In this document: piece after piece, positions 1 to 8,521 of the stretch
Numbering within the stretch: the first letter of the stretch is position 1
Layout of the letters: the number at the start of each line of letters is the position of its first letter
Origin: an uncultured Pseudomonadota bacterium
Lineage (GTDB): Bacteria > Bdellovibrionota_B > Oligoflexia > Oligoflexales > Bog-1112
Assembly (NCBI GenBank): GCA_937896265.1
Contig: CALBMD010000087.1
Location: 1 to 18,226, forward strand
Reading direction: 5' to 3'
Length of the DNA: 18,226 nucleotides
Translations under genes and position numbers: made by a program
Notes under the pieces: generated by a model
Databases searched by the model: none
Seen by the model: only the letters and a program-made list of their open reading frames with translations
What the model was told of the DNA's origin: nothing

Positions 1-51
1 CCTTGCACCCAACCGAACTTCGAATCCTTTGAATTTATTCGTAACTTTCAA
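1..51 (-). CDS. Possible 5' end of a gene running off the left edge
   Basis: Downstream of pheT on the minus strand a TTG codon at 49-51 opens a frame without a stop to the window edge, giving 17 residues beginning MKVTNKFKGFEVRLGAR. A GAGAAG purine stretch about 9 bases upstream could be its ribosome binding site. The gap to the pheT stop is only 23 bases, as expected for another member of the same operon. Seventeen open codons are not enough to prove a gene and I recognise no family. An untranslated pheT trailer is the alternative. Confidence 0.25.
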   Translation of the reverse strand, partial: MKVTNKFKGFEVRLGAR

Positions 52-74
52 AAAATTTCACTTCTCGGATAAAA

Positions 75-2615
75 TTAGCGAAGAATAAGTTCTTGATCTT
101 TTTTTAGCCAGAGTAAAAGCTCGCTTGCCTCTTTGTCTACCTCAGCATCTGTTAACGTTCTGTCTTGATTTGCAAATATGAATGAAATAGACAGGCTTTT
201 ATATCCTGTTTTAAGCGGTGTTCCCTCATAGAGATCAAATAAACGATGATGCTTTAGATGAGTTCTGCTAGGGAACTTTTCGATAGCTTGATGCACAAGC
301 TCAAAAGCTTTTTCTTTAGGTGCTTCAAATGAAAAATCACGCGATACTGTTGGAAAGCGTTGGCTGTTTGGATTGATGCGGGCTTTATTTAAGGTGGCAT
401 TAAAAACAGATTCTAGATCTAATTCAAAGAGCGCAATGCTATCTGCACCAAGTTTATGCGCTAAAGCTGATTTTGGATGCAATTCTCCCAACCAGCCAAG
501 AGGTTCGCCTTGATAAAACACCATAGCGGAACGATTTTTTTGCAACCAAGGCAGGCTGTCGTCAGTAAGAGGAACAAATTCACACGCTTTTTGGCCAAAT
601 GATCTTAGATAAATTTGAATGAGCTCTTTTGCATGAAAAAAATTAGTCTCAGTAGCTTTGCCTCGCCAAGATTTTTCTTGGTAGGTAGCATCTAAAACGC
701 CTGCAATCAGCGTTCTTTCAAAATGGCGTCGGCTTTCTTCTTTTGCTCTATGTGTGCATTGGCGACCATGAACAAATTGCCCTTTAATAAAAGGGTTAGT
801 GCATGGTTTAGCTTTGCTATTATGATGATGATAGCCACGCCCGACCTCAAATAGCAAAGAGGTTTTCACTCCATGGTGACGATTACGTTGCAAAGCTTGT
901 AATAGCCCTGGTACGAGAGTTGTTTGCAGCAGAGACATTTCTTCATTAAGTGCGTTCTGTAGAGAAAGAGCAGGAAAAAGAGGATGCTCAGCTCCTATAT
1001 TGAGCTTCTCAAAGGCATGAGATCCAAGGAAGGGATATGTTATTGTTTCTAAAAGGCCTCTGGCAGCAAAAAATATCTTACTCTTGTTGATAAAGTCATG
1101 AAAAGGATCTTCACTATTAGGTCTGATCTCCATTTTTGGCAATTCGTAGGGAATTTTGTCATAGCCTTCTAGTCTGCCAATTTCTTCCACAAGGTCGATT
1201 TCCCGGACAAGGTCGTGTCTATAGGATGGGATGCCAAGAAGAAGTCGTTCATCGGTGCTGTCAAGGGTTGTAAGGCCTAGCGACTCTAAGTGCGCGCGGC
1301 ATTGACTTAAACCCATTTGTGGCATAGCTAGTGTCTTTTTTACTTTAGCTATGCGTAAGGCAATTCTCTTTTCGTTTTGTGGTTTAGGATAGTTGTCAAT
1401 AAGTTCTCCCAAAACTCCTGGAGGGGGAAGCTTAAGCTCTTTGTGGGCGCTAGCAAGGAGGTTTAAATAGCGAATAGCAACATTGTGGATGTTATCGCAA
1501 TCAATCCCGCGCTCAAAACGATGTGAAGCTTCGCTGTGTAGCGCTAATCTTTTAGCTGTGCGGCGGATTTGTATTGAAGCAAAATGTGCAACTTCAAGGA
1601 CCATGACCTTTGAGGTTGGCGTAATTTCTGAATTTTGCCCCCCCATTACGCCACCAAGGCCTATTACTTTTTCCTGGTCGCAGATCAGAATATCCTCAGG
1701 TCGAATTTCGCGTTCGATGCCATCTAAAGTTGTCGTTTTTGTTCCTATAGTACCACTTTTAACATAGATCGTTTTACCGCTTAATTTGTCACGATCGTAG
1801 GTGTGGACAGGCTGACCCATTTCTAGCATCACGTAATTAGCGACATCAACAATAAGATTAATAGATCGCATGCCGCTAGTACGAAGCCGTCGCCTAAGCC
1901 AAAGTGGGGAAGTTGTTATCTTTAGGTCATCGATTGCCAAAGCGCAGAAGCGGTTACAGGCAGCTTGCTCATCGATCTTAATACTCAAAGGCTGTAGATC
2001 TTTTTTGGCGGTATAAAGCTGCTCAGTTCGGTTTTGAGAAGGCAGGCGAACAAGCCTCTTGGTTTTTGCTCCTAGATCTCGAGCTATTCCAATATAAGAA
2101 AGGCAGTCACCTCGATTTGGGGTGATGCTAAGTTCAAAGATGCTATCTTTGCGGCGCAAATATTTTTCGGCTAATTGACCAACTTGATAACTAGCATCTA
2201 GTTCAAGGATTCCTGCTGCCTTTTCATCAATTAGGCCCATCTCATCTTCACTACAAAGCATGCCAAAAGATTCATGATCGCGAATTTTTGTTGCTTTGAT
2301 TTGAAGAGTCTCACTTAATTGGCAACCCACTGTTGCCACGGCTACTTTTAACCCGACACGCGCATTAGGTGCACCACAAACAATCTGAAGGCTATGATTT
2401 TCGCCAATAGCAACTTGACATAGCTTAAGTTTGTCTGCTTCTGGGTGCGGTAGGCAGCTAGTTATTTCACCGACTAATAAGGAGTCAGGGAGCGCTGGAA
2501 CCTCTTCGATTGTTTCAACTTCGAGGCCTAGCTGGGTTAAAGTTGTAGCAAGTTCTTGATCATTTAGCTGATCGACGTTGATATATTCACTAAGCCATTC
2601 GCGAGAGATTCTCAT
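75..2615 (-). CDS. pheT: Phenylalanine--tRNA ligase beta subunit
   Basis: This is the beta subunit of the cytoplasmic alpha2-beta2 enzyme that charges tRNA-Phe. It supplies the tRNA-binding and editing modules and a non-catalytic synthetase-like core. At 846 residues it is slightly longer than the usual ~800. Domains in order: N-terminal region, OB-fold tRNA-binding domain at about 43-150 (HPEADKL, VCGAPN), B3/B4 editing domain at about 220-395 (NLIVDVANYVM, LGGVMGG), B5 domain at about 415-490 (ending EIGRLEGYDKIP), catalytic-like core, and a C-terminal FDX-ACB anticodon-binding domain from about 755 (RFPTVSRDFSF) to the end. The ATG lies 32 bases after the pheS stop, with a weak AAGAAAG ribosome binding site. 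It is the last clear gene of the 6S RNA-aminotransferase-pheS-pheT unit. All domains appear intact. Confidence 0.98.
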   Translation of the reverse strand: MRISREWLSEYINVDQLNDQELATTLTQLGLEVETIEEVPALPDSLLVGEITSCLPHPEADKLKLCQVAIGENHSLQIVCGAPNARVGLKVAVATVGCQLSETLQIKATKIRDHESFGMLCSEDEMGLIDEKAAGILELDASYQVGQLAEKYLRRKDSIFELSITPNRGDCLSYIGIARDLGAKTKRLVRLPSQNRTEQLYTAKKDLQPLSIKIDEQAACNRFCALAIDDLKITTSPLWLRRRLRTSGMRSINLIVDVANYVMLEMGQPVHTYDRDKLSGKTIYVKSGTIGTKTTTLDGIEREIRPEDILICDQEKVIGLGGVMGGQNSEITPTSKVMVLEVAHFASIQIRRTAKRLALHSEASHRFERGIDCDNIHNVAIRYLNLLASAHKELKLPPPGVLGELIDNYPKPQNEKRIALRIAKVKKTLAMPQMGLSQCRAHLESLGLTTLDSTDERLLLGIPSYRHDLVREIDLVEEIGRLEGYDKIPYELPKMEIRPNSEDPFHDFINKSKIFFAARGLLETITYPFLGSHAFEKLNIGAEHPLFPALSLQNALNEEMSLLQTTLVPGLLQALQRNRHHGVKTSLLFEVGRGYHHHNSKAKPCTNPFIKGQFVHGRQCTHRAKEESRRHFERTLIAGVLDATYQEKSWRGKATETNFFHAKELIQIYLRSFGQKACEFVPLTDDSLPWLQKNRSAMVFYQGEPLGWLGELHPKSALAHKLGADSIALFELDLESVFNATLNKARINPNSQRFPTVSRDFSFEAPKEKAFELVHQAIEKFPSRTHLKHHRLFDLYEGTPLKTGYKSLSISFIFANQDRTLTDAEVDKEASELLLWLKKDQELILR

Positions 2616-2647
2616 AGATTGTCTTTCTTGGTAAATAAACGTGAATG

Positions 2648-3697
2648 CTAGAGTCTTGTAAAAATTGGAAATTGCTCATGAAATTGCGACTCCCCTTCAA
2701 ACAGCTGCCGTAAATCAGGTAATCCATATGCTAGCATCGCCATGCGATCAAGGCCAAAGCCAAAGGCAAATCCTGTGTAGTCTTCGCTATCATATTGAAC
2801 TGATTCAAAGACATTAGGGTGAATCATGCCGCAACCGCCGATTTCCAGCCATCCTGTTTGTTTGCAGGTTTTACAGCCACTGCCTTGGCAAAAGGTACAT
2901 CGCATGTCGACTTCAGCTCCAGGCTCAACAAAGGGGAAATAGCTTGGGCGAAAACGGGTAATTGCGTGTGTGCCAAAGACTTCTTCTAAAAAGGCTCTAA
3001 TAATGCCCTTTAGGTGGGCAAAGGAAATTCCATGATCGACAACAACGCATTCTAGTTGATGAAACATTGGCGTATGAGTAGCGTCGTTGTCTACCCTATA
3101 AACGCGACCTGGCGAGACTAACCTTAGCGGTGGCTTGCCAGCTAGCATAGAGTGGATTTGGACATTGGATGTTTGTGTACGTAAGACAGAGCCCTCATCT
3201 TGCAAAAAGAATGTTGCCTGCATGTCTCGCGCCGGATGGTCAGCGGAAATATTGAGAGCAGAGAAGTTATAGAAATCAAAATCAATTTCAGGTCCATCAA
3301 AGACGCTAAAACCCAATCGTTTGAATACATCTAAGATTTTTTGCTGAATAAGCGTTACGGGGTGTAGAGCGCCTACTCGAGGCTCTACTGGTAAGGAGGT
3401 GTCTAATGTTTCTTCTAACTTTGCTTGCAGTTCAATATCGCTAGCTTTTTCTTTTAACACATTGATTTGGTTTTCAAGGGTTGCTTTTAGGTCATTAATG
3501 AGTTGACCAGCTTTTGGTTTATCTGCTTTTTCTACCTTTGCCAATGTAGTAAAAAGACCTGTCAAAACCCCTTTTTTACCTAACCACTTGATTCTTAGGC
3601 TTTCAACACCACTGCCTGTGAGAATGTCATGTGCTTTCTCTGTCTCTTCTTTAAACTGAACCTCTAGGGCTTTGATAGCGTCTTCTAATGCCTTCAT
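2648..3697 (-). CDS. pheS: Phenylalanine--tRNA ligase alpha subunit
   Basis: This is the catalytic subunit of phenylalanyl-tRNA synthetase (349 residues, normal length), a class II synthetase that activates phenylalanine with ATP and aminoacylates tRNA-Phe. An N-terminal coiled-coil tRNA-binding arm occupies about 1-95. The class II core follows, with the substrate-binding run LRTQTSNVQIHSM at 172-184, motif 2 around RVYRVDNDATHTPMFHQLE (198-216), and motif 3 GFGLDR at 313-318. Four cysteines at 267, 270, 275 and 278 form CxxC-x4-CxxC just before TGWLEIGGCGMIHPN, an insertion seen in many bacterial PheS proteins and absent from the E. coli form; it may bind zinc. The ATG is preceded by AAGGA. 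The gene starts 13 bases after the aminotransferase stop, so the two are almost certainly co-transcribed. Confidence 0.98.
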   Translation of the reverse strand: MKALEDAIKALEVQFKEETEKAHDILTGSGVESLRIKWLGKKGVLTGLFTTLAKVEKADKPKAGQLINDLKATLENQINVLKEKASDIELQAKLEETLDTSLPVEPRVGALHPVTLIQQKILDVFKRLGFSVFDGPEIDFDFYNFSALNISADHPARDMQATFFLQDEGSVLRTQTSNVQIHSMLAGKPPLRLVSPGRVYRVDNDATHTPMFHQLECVVVDHGISFAHLKGIIRAFLEEVFGTHAITRFRPSYFPFVEPGAEVDMRCTFCQGSGCKTCKQTGWLEIGGCGMIHPNVFESVQYDSEDYTGFAFGFGLDRMAMLAYGLPDLRQLFEGESQFHEQFPIFTRL

Positions 3698-3710
3698 GGC
3701 TTGATCCTTG

Positions 3711-4898
3711 TTATAGGGATTGATTGGCTAAGCCTTGCTTTAGGCTTGTTAATCCTTCTTTAATATCTTCTTCGCAAATCCCATAGCTAAATCGTACATA
3801 GCCTGGTAAGCCAAAGGCTTCTCCTGGCACGCATGCCAATGACAGCTTTTCTAAGAGATAGTCACAAAATTTGAGGGTATTGCCTTGATACGAGCTTCTC
3901 TCTAGCGCCTTTTGCAAGTCTAAAAACAGATAAAAAGCGCCGCTTGGGTGTATTACTTCAATATCAGGAATCTCTTTAGCTAGGCTTAACGCATAGTCTC
4001 GCCTTTTTTTCAAGGTTTCAAGATGTTCTTGCATGAGAGATCGGCCAAAATTTAGTGCTTTTGTCGCTGCTTTCTCAATAAAAGGAGGAAGGCAGGTGGA
4101 TGAATGGCCATGAAGGGTAACAAGAAGATCTATGATTTTTTTTGGGCCCGCTGCATAGCCGACACGCCAGCCAGTCATGGCGAAGCCTTTTGACAAGCCG
4201 TTTATTAAGAGAGTTTTTTCTTTTAGTTCAGGCGTTGTGTTCAGGATAGAGACATGAGGCGCATCAAAAGAGAGATACTCATAAATTTCATCAGAAATAA
4301 TCCACCAATCTTTGCTTGCGAGATAGCTGCCAAGGCTTTTTAGTTCATCTCTACTAAGAGTAAAGCCACAAGGGTTGTGGGGTGAGCAAAGAACAATAGC
4401 TTTTGTTTTAGCGGTTACTAATTTCTCTAAATCGGCTGGTGTCAAGTAAGGTGATTTAAAAGGTTTAGGAGGGGGTACCAAAACAGCCTTGGCCCCAGCA
4501 GCTTTTATTTGCTCCTCGTAACTTACCCAGTAAGGGGCGGGCAATAAAACTTCATCGCCTTCATTTAGCAGGGCTAAAAAAGCATGAAATAAAACTTCTT
4601 TTGCCCCTGAGCCGACGCAAATCTCAGAGGGGTCATATGAAAGATTATTATCTCGTTTTAATTTATCGGAGATTGCTGTGCGCAGTTCTAAAGAACCACC
4701 AGCAGGTCCGTATTTAGTATTTCCTTTACGCAGTTCCTCAATAGCTGACTCAACAATAATCTCAGGGGTTGAAAAATTAGGTTCTCCAACCGCAGCGTTG
4801 ATGATTTTGCGGCCTTGCCGACTAAGTTCGCGCGCTTTGGTGTTTAATGAGAGAGTTGCCGAAGGGCTTAAGCTTAAAATGCGTTTTGATACGTCCAT
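3711..4898 (-). CDS. Class I pyridoxal-phosphate aminotransferase (aspartate aminotransferase type)
   Basis: This fold-type I PLP enzyme probably transfers the amino group between aspartate and 2-oxoglutarate in the cytoplasm. I chose the ATG at 4898 (395 residues) because AAGGA lies 5 bases upstream and the protein then begins at the family-typical MDVSKRILSLSPSAT; an in-frame ATG at 4931 would start inside the 6S terminator. Visible signatures are KYGPAGGSLELR (62-73), SPHNPCG with the PLP-contacting Asn175, ISDEIYEYLSFD with Asp203 and Tyr206, SKGFAMTGWR with the Schiff-base Lys237, and Arg369 (VRFSY) for the substrate carboxylate. This resembles the subgroup I-beta aspartate or aspartate/prephenate aminotransferases; substrate preference cannot be read from sequence. 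The gene lies between the 6S RNA and pheS, and no promoter is visible in the 23 bases between the 6S terminator and its start. Confidence 0.93.
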   Translation of the reverse strand: MDVSKRILSLSPSATLSLNTKARELSRQGRKIINAAVGEPNFSTPEIIVESAIEELRKGNTKYGPAGGSLELRTAISDKLKRDNNLSYDPSEICVGSGAKEVLFHAFLALLNEGDEVLLPAPYWVSYEEQIKAAGAKAVLVPPPKPFKSPYLTPADLEKLVTAKTKAIVLCSPHNPCGFTLSRDELKSLGSYLASKDWWIISDEIYEYLSFDAPHVSILNTTPELKEKTLLINGLSKGFAMTGWRVGYAAGPKKIIDLLVTLHGHSSTCLPPFIEKAATKALNFGRSLMQEHLETLKKRRDYALSLAKEIPDIEVIHPSGAFYLFLDLQKALERSSYQGNTLKFCDYLLEKLSLACVPGEAFGLPGYVRFSYGICEEDIKEGLTSLKQGLANQSL

Positions 4899-4921
4899 TA
4901 TAGTCCTTGTACTATAAATAC

Positions 4922-4944
4922 AAAAAGCCACCTAAGGCGGCTTT
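4922..4944 (-). terminator. Intrinsic terminator of the 6S RNA gene
   Basis: Read on the minus strand, AAAGCCGCC-TTA-GGTGGCTTT forms a 9-bp stem (one G-U pair) with a 3-base loop. It merges into a five-T run and then G. On the plus strand the G-U pair becomes an A-C mismatch and the T-run is lacking, so the orientation is minus. The aminotransferase ribosome binding site lies only about 14 bases beyond it. Confidence 0.85.
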
Positions 4945-4960
4945 AAGTTGTAAAGGGTGT

Positions 4961-5126
4961 AAGTTTGGCTCTCAACGAGAAGGTGCGGTAGAACCCACTT
5001 TGATAAAGTGGGTGCCACGCAGGCCGTTTTAGGCGTCCTTCTACAGGGAAGGCTTGCTCACCACGGGTGGTTTGGCTCCCTAAATGTTAGCATCGGTTCT
5101 CCGGCTTCTCAATCGGGCCAAACTTA
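4961..5126 (-). ncRNA. ssrS: 6S RNA, global regulator of sigma70 RNA polymerase
   Basis: 6S RNA mimics an open promoter and sequesters housekeeping RNA polymerase in stationary phase. The predicted transcript is about 166 nt. The ends pair as AAGTTTGGC (5125-5117) with GCCAAACTT (4969-4961), the closing stem typical of 6S RNA. The apical part reads TGGTGAGCAAGCCTTCCC then GAAGGACGCCTAAAACGGC, close to my recollection of E. coli 6S (TGGTGAGCATGC, hairpin, GCCTTAAAACTGC), and keeps a CCTTC/GAAGG hairpin. A perfect hairpin ACCCACTTT-ATC-AAAGTGGGT (5013-4993) occupies the 3' side of the central bubble, as in E. coli. A promoter lies directly upstream and an intrinsic terminator directly downstream. 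The usual proteobacterial partner gene (ygfA/fau) is not adjacent; an aminotransferase-pheST operon follows instead. No long reading frame here has a credible start. Confidence 0.88.
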
Positions 5127-5133
5127 CTGGCTG

Positions 5134-5163
5134 ATTATATCATTGGTCAGTTTGAGTTGTAAA
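5134..5163 (-). promoter_or_regulatory. Sigma70-type promoter of the 6S RNA gene
   Basis: On the minus strand TTTACA (5163-5158) and a perfect TATAAT (5139-5134) are separated by 18 bases. The predicted start is about 7 bases further on, near 5126-5128, which coincides with the beginning of the 6S terminal stem. It may also feed the aminotransferase-pheS-pheT genes by read-through. Confidence 0.75.
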
Positions 5164-5253
5164 ATTCTCTTTTCCAGGGATTTACCTTAAAAATACCAAG
5201 GCTTTGTGTAATAATGGCTTCATATCGATAATAGAGCCATAAAGGATGATGTC

Positions 5254-8136
5254 GTGAAAGGTAGAAAAGCTTGTTTTTTATTGCTTTGTGTCGGCACGGT
5301 CTGGAGTTGTCATTTTTCATCGTCTCTTTTCAACCTAGGAGAAGTTAATCCCGTGATTGATATCCACCAAAAGCATGCTAAAGACCATCGAATTTTCAAA
5401 GAAATCACTCTTAAAAACCAAATGCGAGTGCTTTTGATTTCAGATCCTGATTTAAATAAATCGGCAGCAGCGATGAATGTTCAGGTTGGCTCTTTAAGTG
5501 ACCCTACAGAACATCCAGGGCTGGCCCATTTTTTGGAGCATATGCTATTTCTAGGCACTAAAAAATATCCTGATATCAGCGAATACAACCGCTATCTTGA
5601 CGCCTTTCAAGGGGAGTCCAACGCCTACACTAATAGTGAGTCAACAAATTATTTCTTTGAAGTGAATCACGAAGGGTTCGAGGGGGCTGTCGATCGGTTT
5701 GCTCAATTTTTTGTCTCACCTATGCTAAATCCTGAGTATGTAGAACGCGAAAGAAATGCTGTTGATTCGGAGCATCAAAAGAATTTGCAAGATGACTATT
5801 GGCGTTCGCAGCAAGTTCTTAACTCTATGGTCAAAAAAGGACACCCGCGTCAGAAGTTTTCTACAGGTAACAACGAAACATTAGCTAAGGCTGATCGAGC
5901 TGTACTGGTTTCGTTTTATGAAAAGTACTATTCATCTAATCGGATGAATCTTGTGCTTATGTCTAAGCAAAGTCTAGATGAGCTTGAGGTATTAGCGAGC
6001 AATTATTTTAACCCTGTCAAAAACACTCAAGCTCAACCATTAACTTTTGATAGTCAGCTCTTTGATCCTAAAGATTTGCCTCGTCAGATTAATATACAGA
6101 GCATTAAAGATATTAGACGTCTTCGTTTAACGTTCCTAACGAAATCGCGAACAGACTATTATAAATCAAAGCCTGATGCTTTTATTTGCCATTTAATTGG
6201 TTATGAAGGTGCTGGTTCTCTCTTATCGCAATTAAAAGCAGAGGATTTAGCTACTGGATTATCAGCAGGGATGGATTCTACAAGCTATGCTGGGACGTTT
6301 GAGTTTGAAATATCTCTTACCGAAAAAGGCTTGAGCCATCAGGATCGTGTGCTTGATCTTTTCTTTGCTTATGTTCAGATCCTAAAAAACGAGGGTCTGA
6401 AGAGATATATCTATGATGAGCAAAAGGCAATCCTTGATATCGACTATGTATATAAAGATCCTCGTGAGGGTATGCGTGTAGCATCTCGCTATGCTGAGCG
6501 TATGCAGTATTACAAAGGAGAAGAGATTGATAAAAACGATCTTTTAATTCAAGAATATTCTGAAAAGGATTTCCGTCTTTTCCTCGATGCTATTACACCA
6601 AAAAGCATGAATGCTATGCTTTTAAGCCCTGATGTAAAAGGGGAGGCAAAAGAGCGTTATTATCAAACTAGTTATACTGTTCAAAGATTTTCAGAAGCAA
6701 GTATTGCTAAGCTTAGTCATCCTCCAGTTTCAAGTGCCTTGCATCTACCAAAACAGAATCCTTTTGTCCCTAATAAGCTTGAGGTGTTGACCTCAGCAAC
6801 TCAGACAAATCCTCAGAAAGTAATTGATGATGCAAGAGGTGTTCTTTGGTATCAGCTTGATGATCGTTTTAGTCTACCCAAAGCTAAGGTTCAGATTCAC
6901 TTATTAACAAAAACTGTAAATGACACAGCTCAGGATAAAATACATTCTATTCTTTATGTCATGGCTCTTGGTGAAGCTCTCAATGAATGGAAATATGATA
7001 TTAATCTAGCTGGCCTTGATTATAGCGTCTCTCGCACAGATAAAGGTATTCTACTTGAGTACTCCGGATATTCTCAGCATATCCCTGACTTGATGGCAAG
7101 TTTAGCAACAAAATTAAAAGATTTGACGATTGATGATACGCGGTTTGAAACACTAAAAACAGAGTTAAAGCGCTCGATTCAAAATTCTCGCGTCGATAAT
7201 GCTTATCTGCAAGCTTTTGAAGAATTGCGTTATCTTCTGACCAAGCAAGCTATTCATCGCGATGATCTTTATGATCTTGAGCATAAAGTAGACTTGATAA
7301 CTCCTATAAGTCTAGCCGACCTCAAGTGCTATGTTGGCTCTACATTATTTCAAAAGATGTACTTTGAAGCAATTGCCTACGGTAGCATTTCAAAAGAAGC
7401 CGCAGAAGAAGGTGTCCTTGCGACCTGGAAGACTCTAAATCCTAGCCTTCTTGCTAAAGAGGAGCGACCAAAAGTTGAGAGTATAAAGTTTGGTGAAGGC
7501 AAATCCTTTGCTCGAATAGGGCATAGTGGCTCTAACAATAATTGTTGGGCTAGCACAGTGCAATTTGGCGGGCGGGATTTAGCATTACAAGCGGCATTAA
7601 GAGTAGGTAGTGCTAAGCTGAGAACTAGCTATTACACAGAGCTGCGCACAAAACAGCAATTAGGTTATATTGTGCACAGTGCGCTGGCCTTAGAGGAGAA
7701 ATCACTAGGGATGAATTTCTTAATTCAATCCTCAGATTATGATGCCTTTGAGCTCTCTAAGAGATCGCAGTATTGGCTTGAATCTGCGCAAGTAGAGCTT
7801 GCTAAAGTGACAGAAGAAGAACTCGCAGAGTTGAAGAAACAGGTAGCATCGGAGCTGAGGGAGCCTGATAAAACCTATAGTGATAGACATCAAACTTTAG
7901 CTTTTGAAGCCTTTGTCGTTGGTGCTAGCTTTGGTTATAAGGAACAGATAGCGAAAGAAGTTGAGAAGCTATCCAAAGACCAATTAGTCTCTGTCTTTAA
8001 AAAGGGTTTTAGCCCGCAAACTATGGCTTCTATGAATATTTTTCTTCTAGCAAAAGGTCAAAAACCCAAGAAGCTTGAGAAAGTAACTCTTCTAGAAAAT
8101 GCCAAAGCGTTTAAAGGAGAAGCGACAGTTTTTTAG
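5254..8136 (+). CDS. M16 family zinc metallopeptidase lipoprotein (pitrilysin/insulysin type)
   Basis: This 960-residue peptidase has the full-length pitrilysin/insulin-degrading-enzyme layout, a catalytic half followed by a degenerate half in one chain. The inverted zinc motif HFLEH gives ligands His92 and His96 with catalytic Glu95. The third ligand is Glu173 (NAVDSE), 77 residues after His96 as in human insulysin. The conserved C-terminal run LRTKQQLGYIV is at 797-807. Such enzymes degrade peptides enclosed in a large chamber. The N-terminus has a signal peptide ending VWSC (Cys19), so it is probably a lipoprotein, although Trp at -2 is unusual for a lipobox. The GTG start is preceded by AAAGGA at 7 bases, and nearby ATG triplets are out of frame. 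It is transcribed divergently from the 6S RNA, and its stop overlaps that of the converging membrane-protein gene. Confidence 0.93.
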   Translation: MKGRKACFLLLCVGTVWSCHFSSSLFNLGEVNPVIDIHQKHAKDHRIFKEITLKNQMRVLLISDPDLNKSAAAMNVQVGSLSDPTEHPGLAHFLEHMLFLGTKKYPDISEYNRYLDAFQGESNAYTNSESTNYFFEVNHEGFEGAVDRFAQFFVSPMLNPEYVERERNAVDSEHQKNLQDDYWRSQQVLNSMVKKGHPRQKFSTGNNETLAKADRAVLVSFYEKYYSSNRMNLVLMSKQSLDELEVLASNYFNPVKNTQAQPLTFDSQLFDPKDLPRQINIQSIKDIRRLRLTFLTKSRTDYYKSKPDAFICHLIGYEGAGSLLSQLKAEDLATGLSAGMDSTSYAGTFEFEISLTEKGLSHQDRVLDLFFAYVQILKNEGLKRYIYDEQKAILDIDYVYKDPREGMRVASRYAERMQYYKGEEIDKNDLLIQEYSEKDFRLFLDAITPKSMNAMLLSPDVKGEAKERYYQTSYTVQRFSEASIAKLSHPPVSSALHLPKQNPFVPNKLEVLTSATQTNPQKVIDDARGVLWYQLDDRFSLPKAKVQIHLLTKTVNDTAQDKIHSILYVMALGEALNEWKYDINLAGLDYSVSRTDKGILLEYSGYSQHIPDLMASLATKLKDLTIDDTRFETLKTELKRSIQNSRVDNAYLQAFEELRYLLTKQAIHRDDLYDLEHKVDLITPISLADLKCYVGSTLFQKMYFEAIAYGSISKEAAEEGVLATWKTLNPSLLAKEERPKVESIKFGEGKSFARIGHSGSNNNCWASTVQFGGRDLALQAALRVGSAKLRTSYYTELRTKQQLGYIVHSALALEEKSLGMNFLIQSSDYDAFELSKRSQYWLESAQVELAKVTEEELAELKKQVASELREPDKTYSDRHQTLAFEAFVVGASFGYKEQIAKEVEKLSKDQLVSVFKKGFSPQTMASMNIFLLAKGQKPKKLEKVTLLENAKAFKGEATVF

Positions 8137-8480
8137 CCTACCTTGTAGACTGCGAAAAGGCAGGCCAACGTTCCTAGCCCCAAGCTAAAAGAAAATAAAG
8201 CAAGGGGGAAGGAGCGCTTGCGTAAGATGGGTGGTACAAAGCCTAAAGCAAACCAAATTGCTAATTTATACCATACAAAATTGGGAATATTCCCTTTAAT
8301 TCCAATTTTAGCAAGCATGCCAAAACCTGAAACCAAAATAAAAATTAAAGCTAGTCCATGTCCAGCAAAGGCAACAGTACGTATGCGTAGCTTAAGACCT
8401 TCGCCGACAAATGCGCCAATACTCAGAAATAAGGCTAATATGGCTAAAAAATGCAAAAACTTGTAGTCTAGATATGACAT
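8133..8480 (-). CDS. Small four-helix inner-membrane protein of unknown function
   Basis: This is a 115-residue hydrophobic protein from the start I prefer; an upstream in-frame ATG at 8498 adds six residues but has no ribosome binding site, while the chosen ATG has GGGG six bases upstream. Four membrane segments are visible: LHFLAILALFLSIGAFV, VAFAGHGLALIFILVSGFG, YKLAIWFALGFVPPIL and FPLALFSFSLGLGTLACLF. Each is separated by a short loop, with basic residues (KLRIR, RKR) beside helices. Size and layout recall the SirB-like and similar short four-helix families, but I see no diagnostic motif and do not assign a function. It converges on the M16 peptidase gene with overlapping stop codons. 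It diverges from the Vps62-like lipoprotein gene across a short region with a palindrome. Confidence 0.75.
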   Translation of the reverse strand: MSYLDYKFLHFLAILALFLSIGAFVGEGLKLRIRTVAFAGHGLALIFILVSGFGMLAKIGIKGNIPNFVWYKLAIWFALGFVPPILRKRSFPLALFSFSLGLGTLACLFAVYKVG

Positions 8481-8521
8481 TTCAAACCCCGCTTTCATCT
8501 TGGAATTAAATAGAAGACTTC

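Noticed and set aside
4898..4931. Upstream ATG at 4931 as the aminotransferase start
   Set aside because: It would lie inside the 6S terminator stem, lacks a ribosome binding site, and adds residues not typical of the family. ATG at 4898 has AAGGA five bases upstream.
5008..5190. 60-codon open frame on the plus strand
   Set aside because: It lies antisense to the 6S RNA and its promoter, has no ribosome binding site, and its content is explained by the structured RNA on the other strand.
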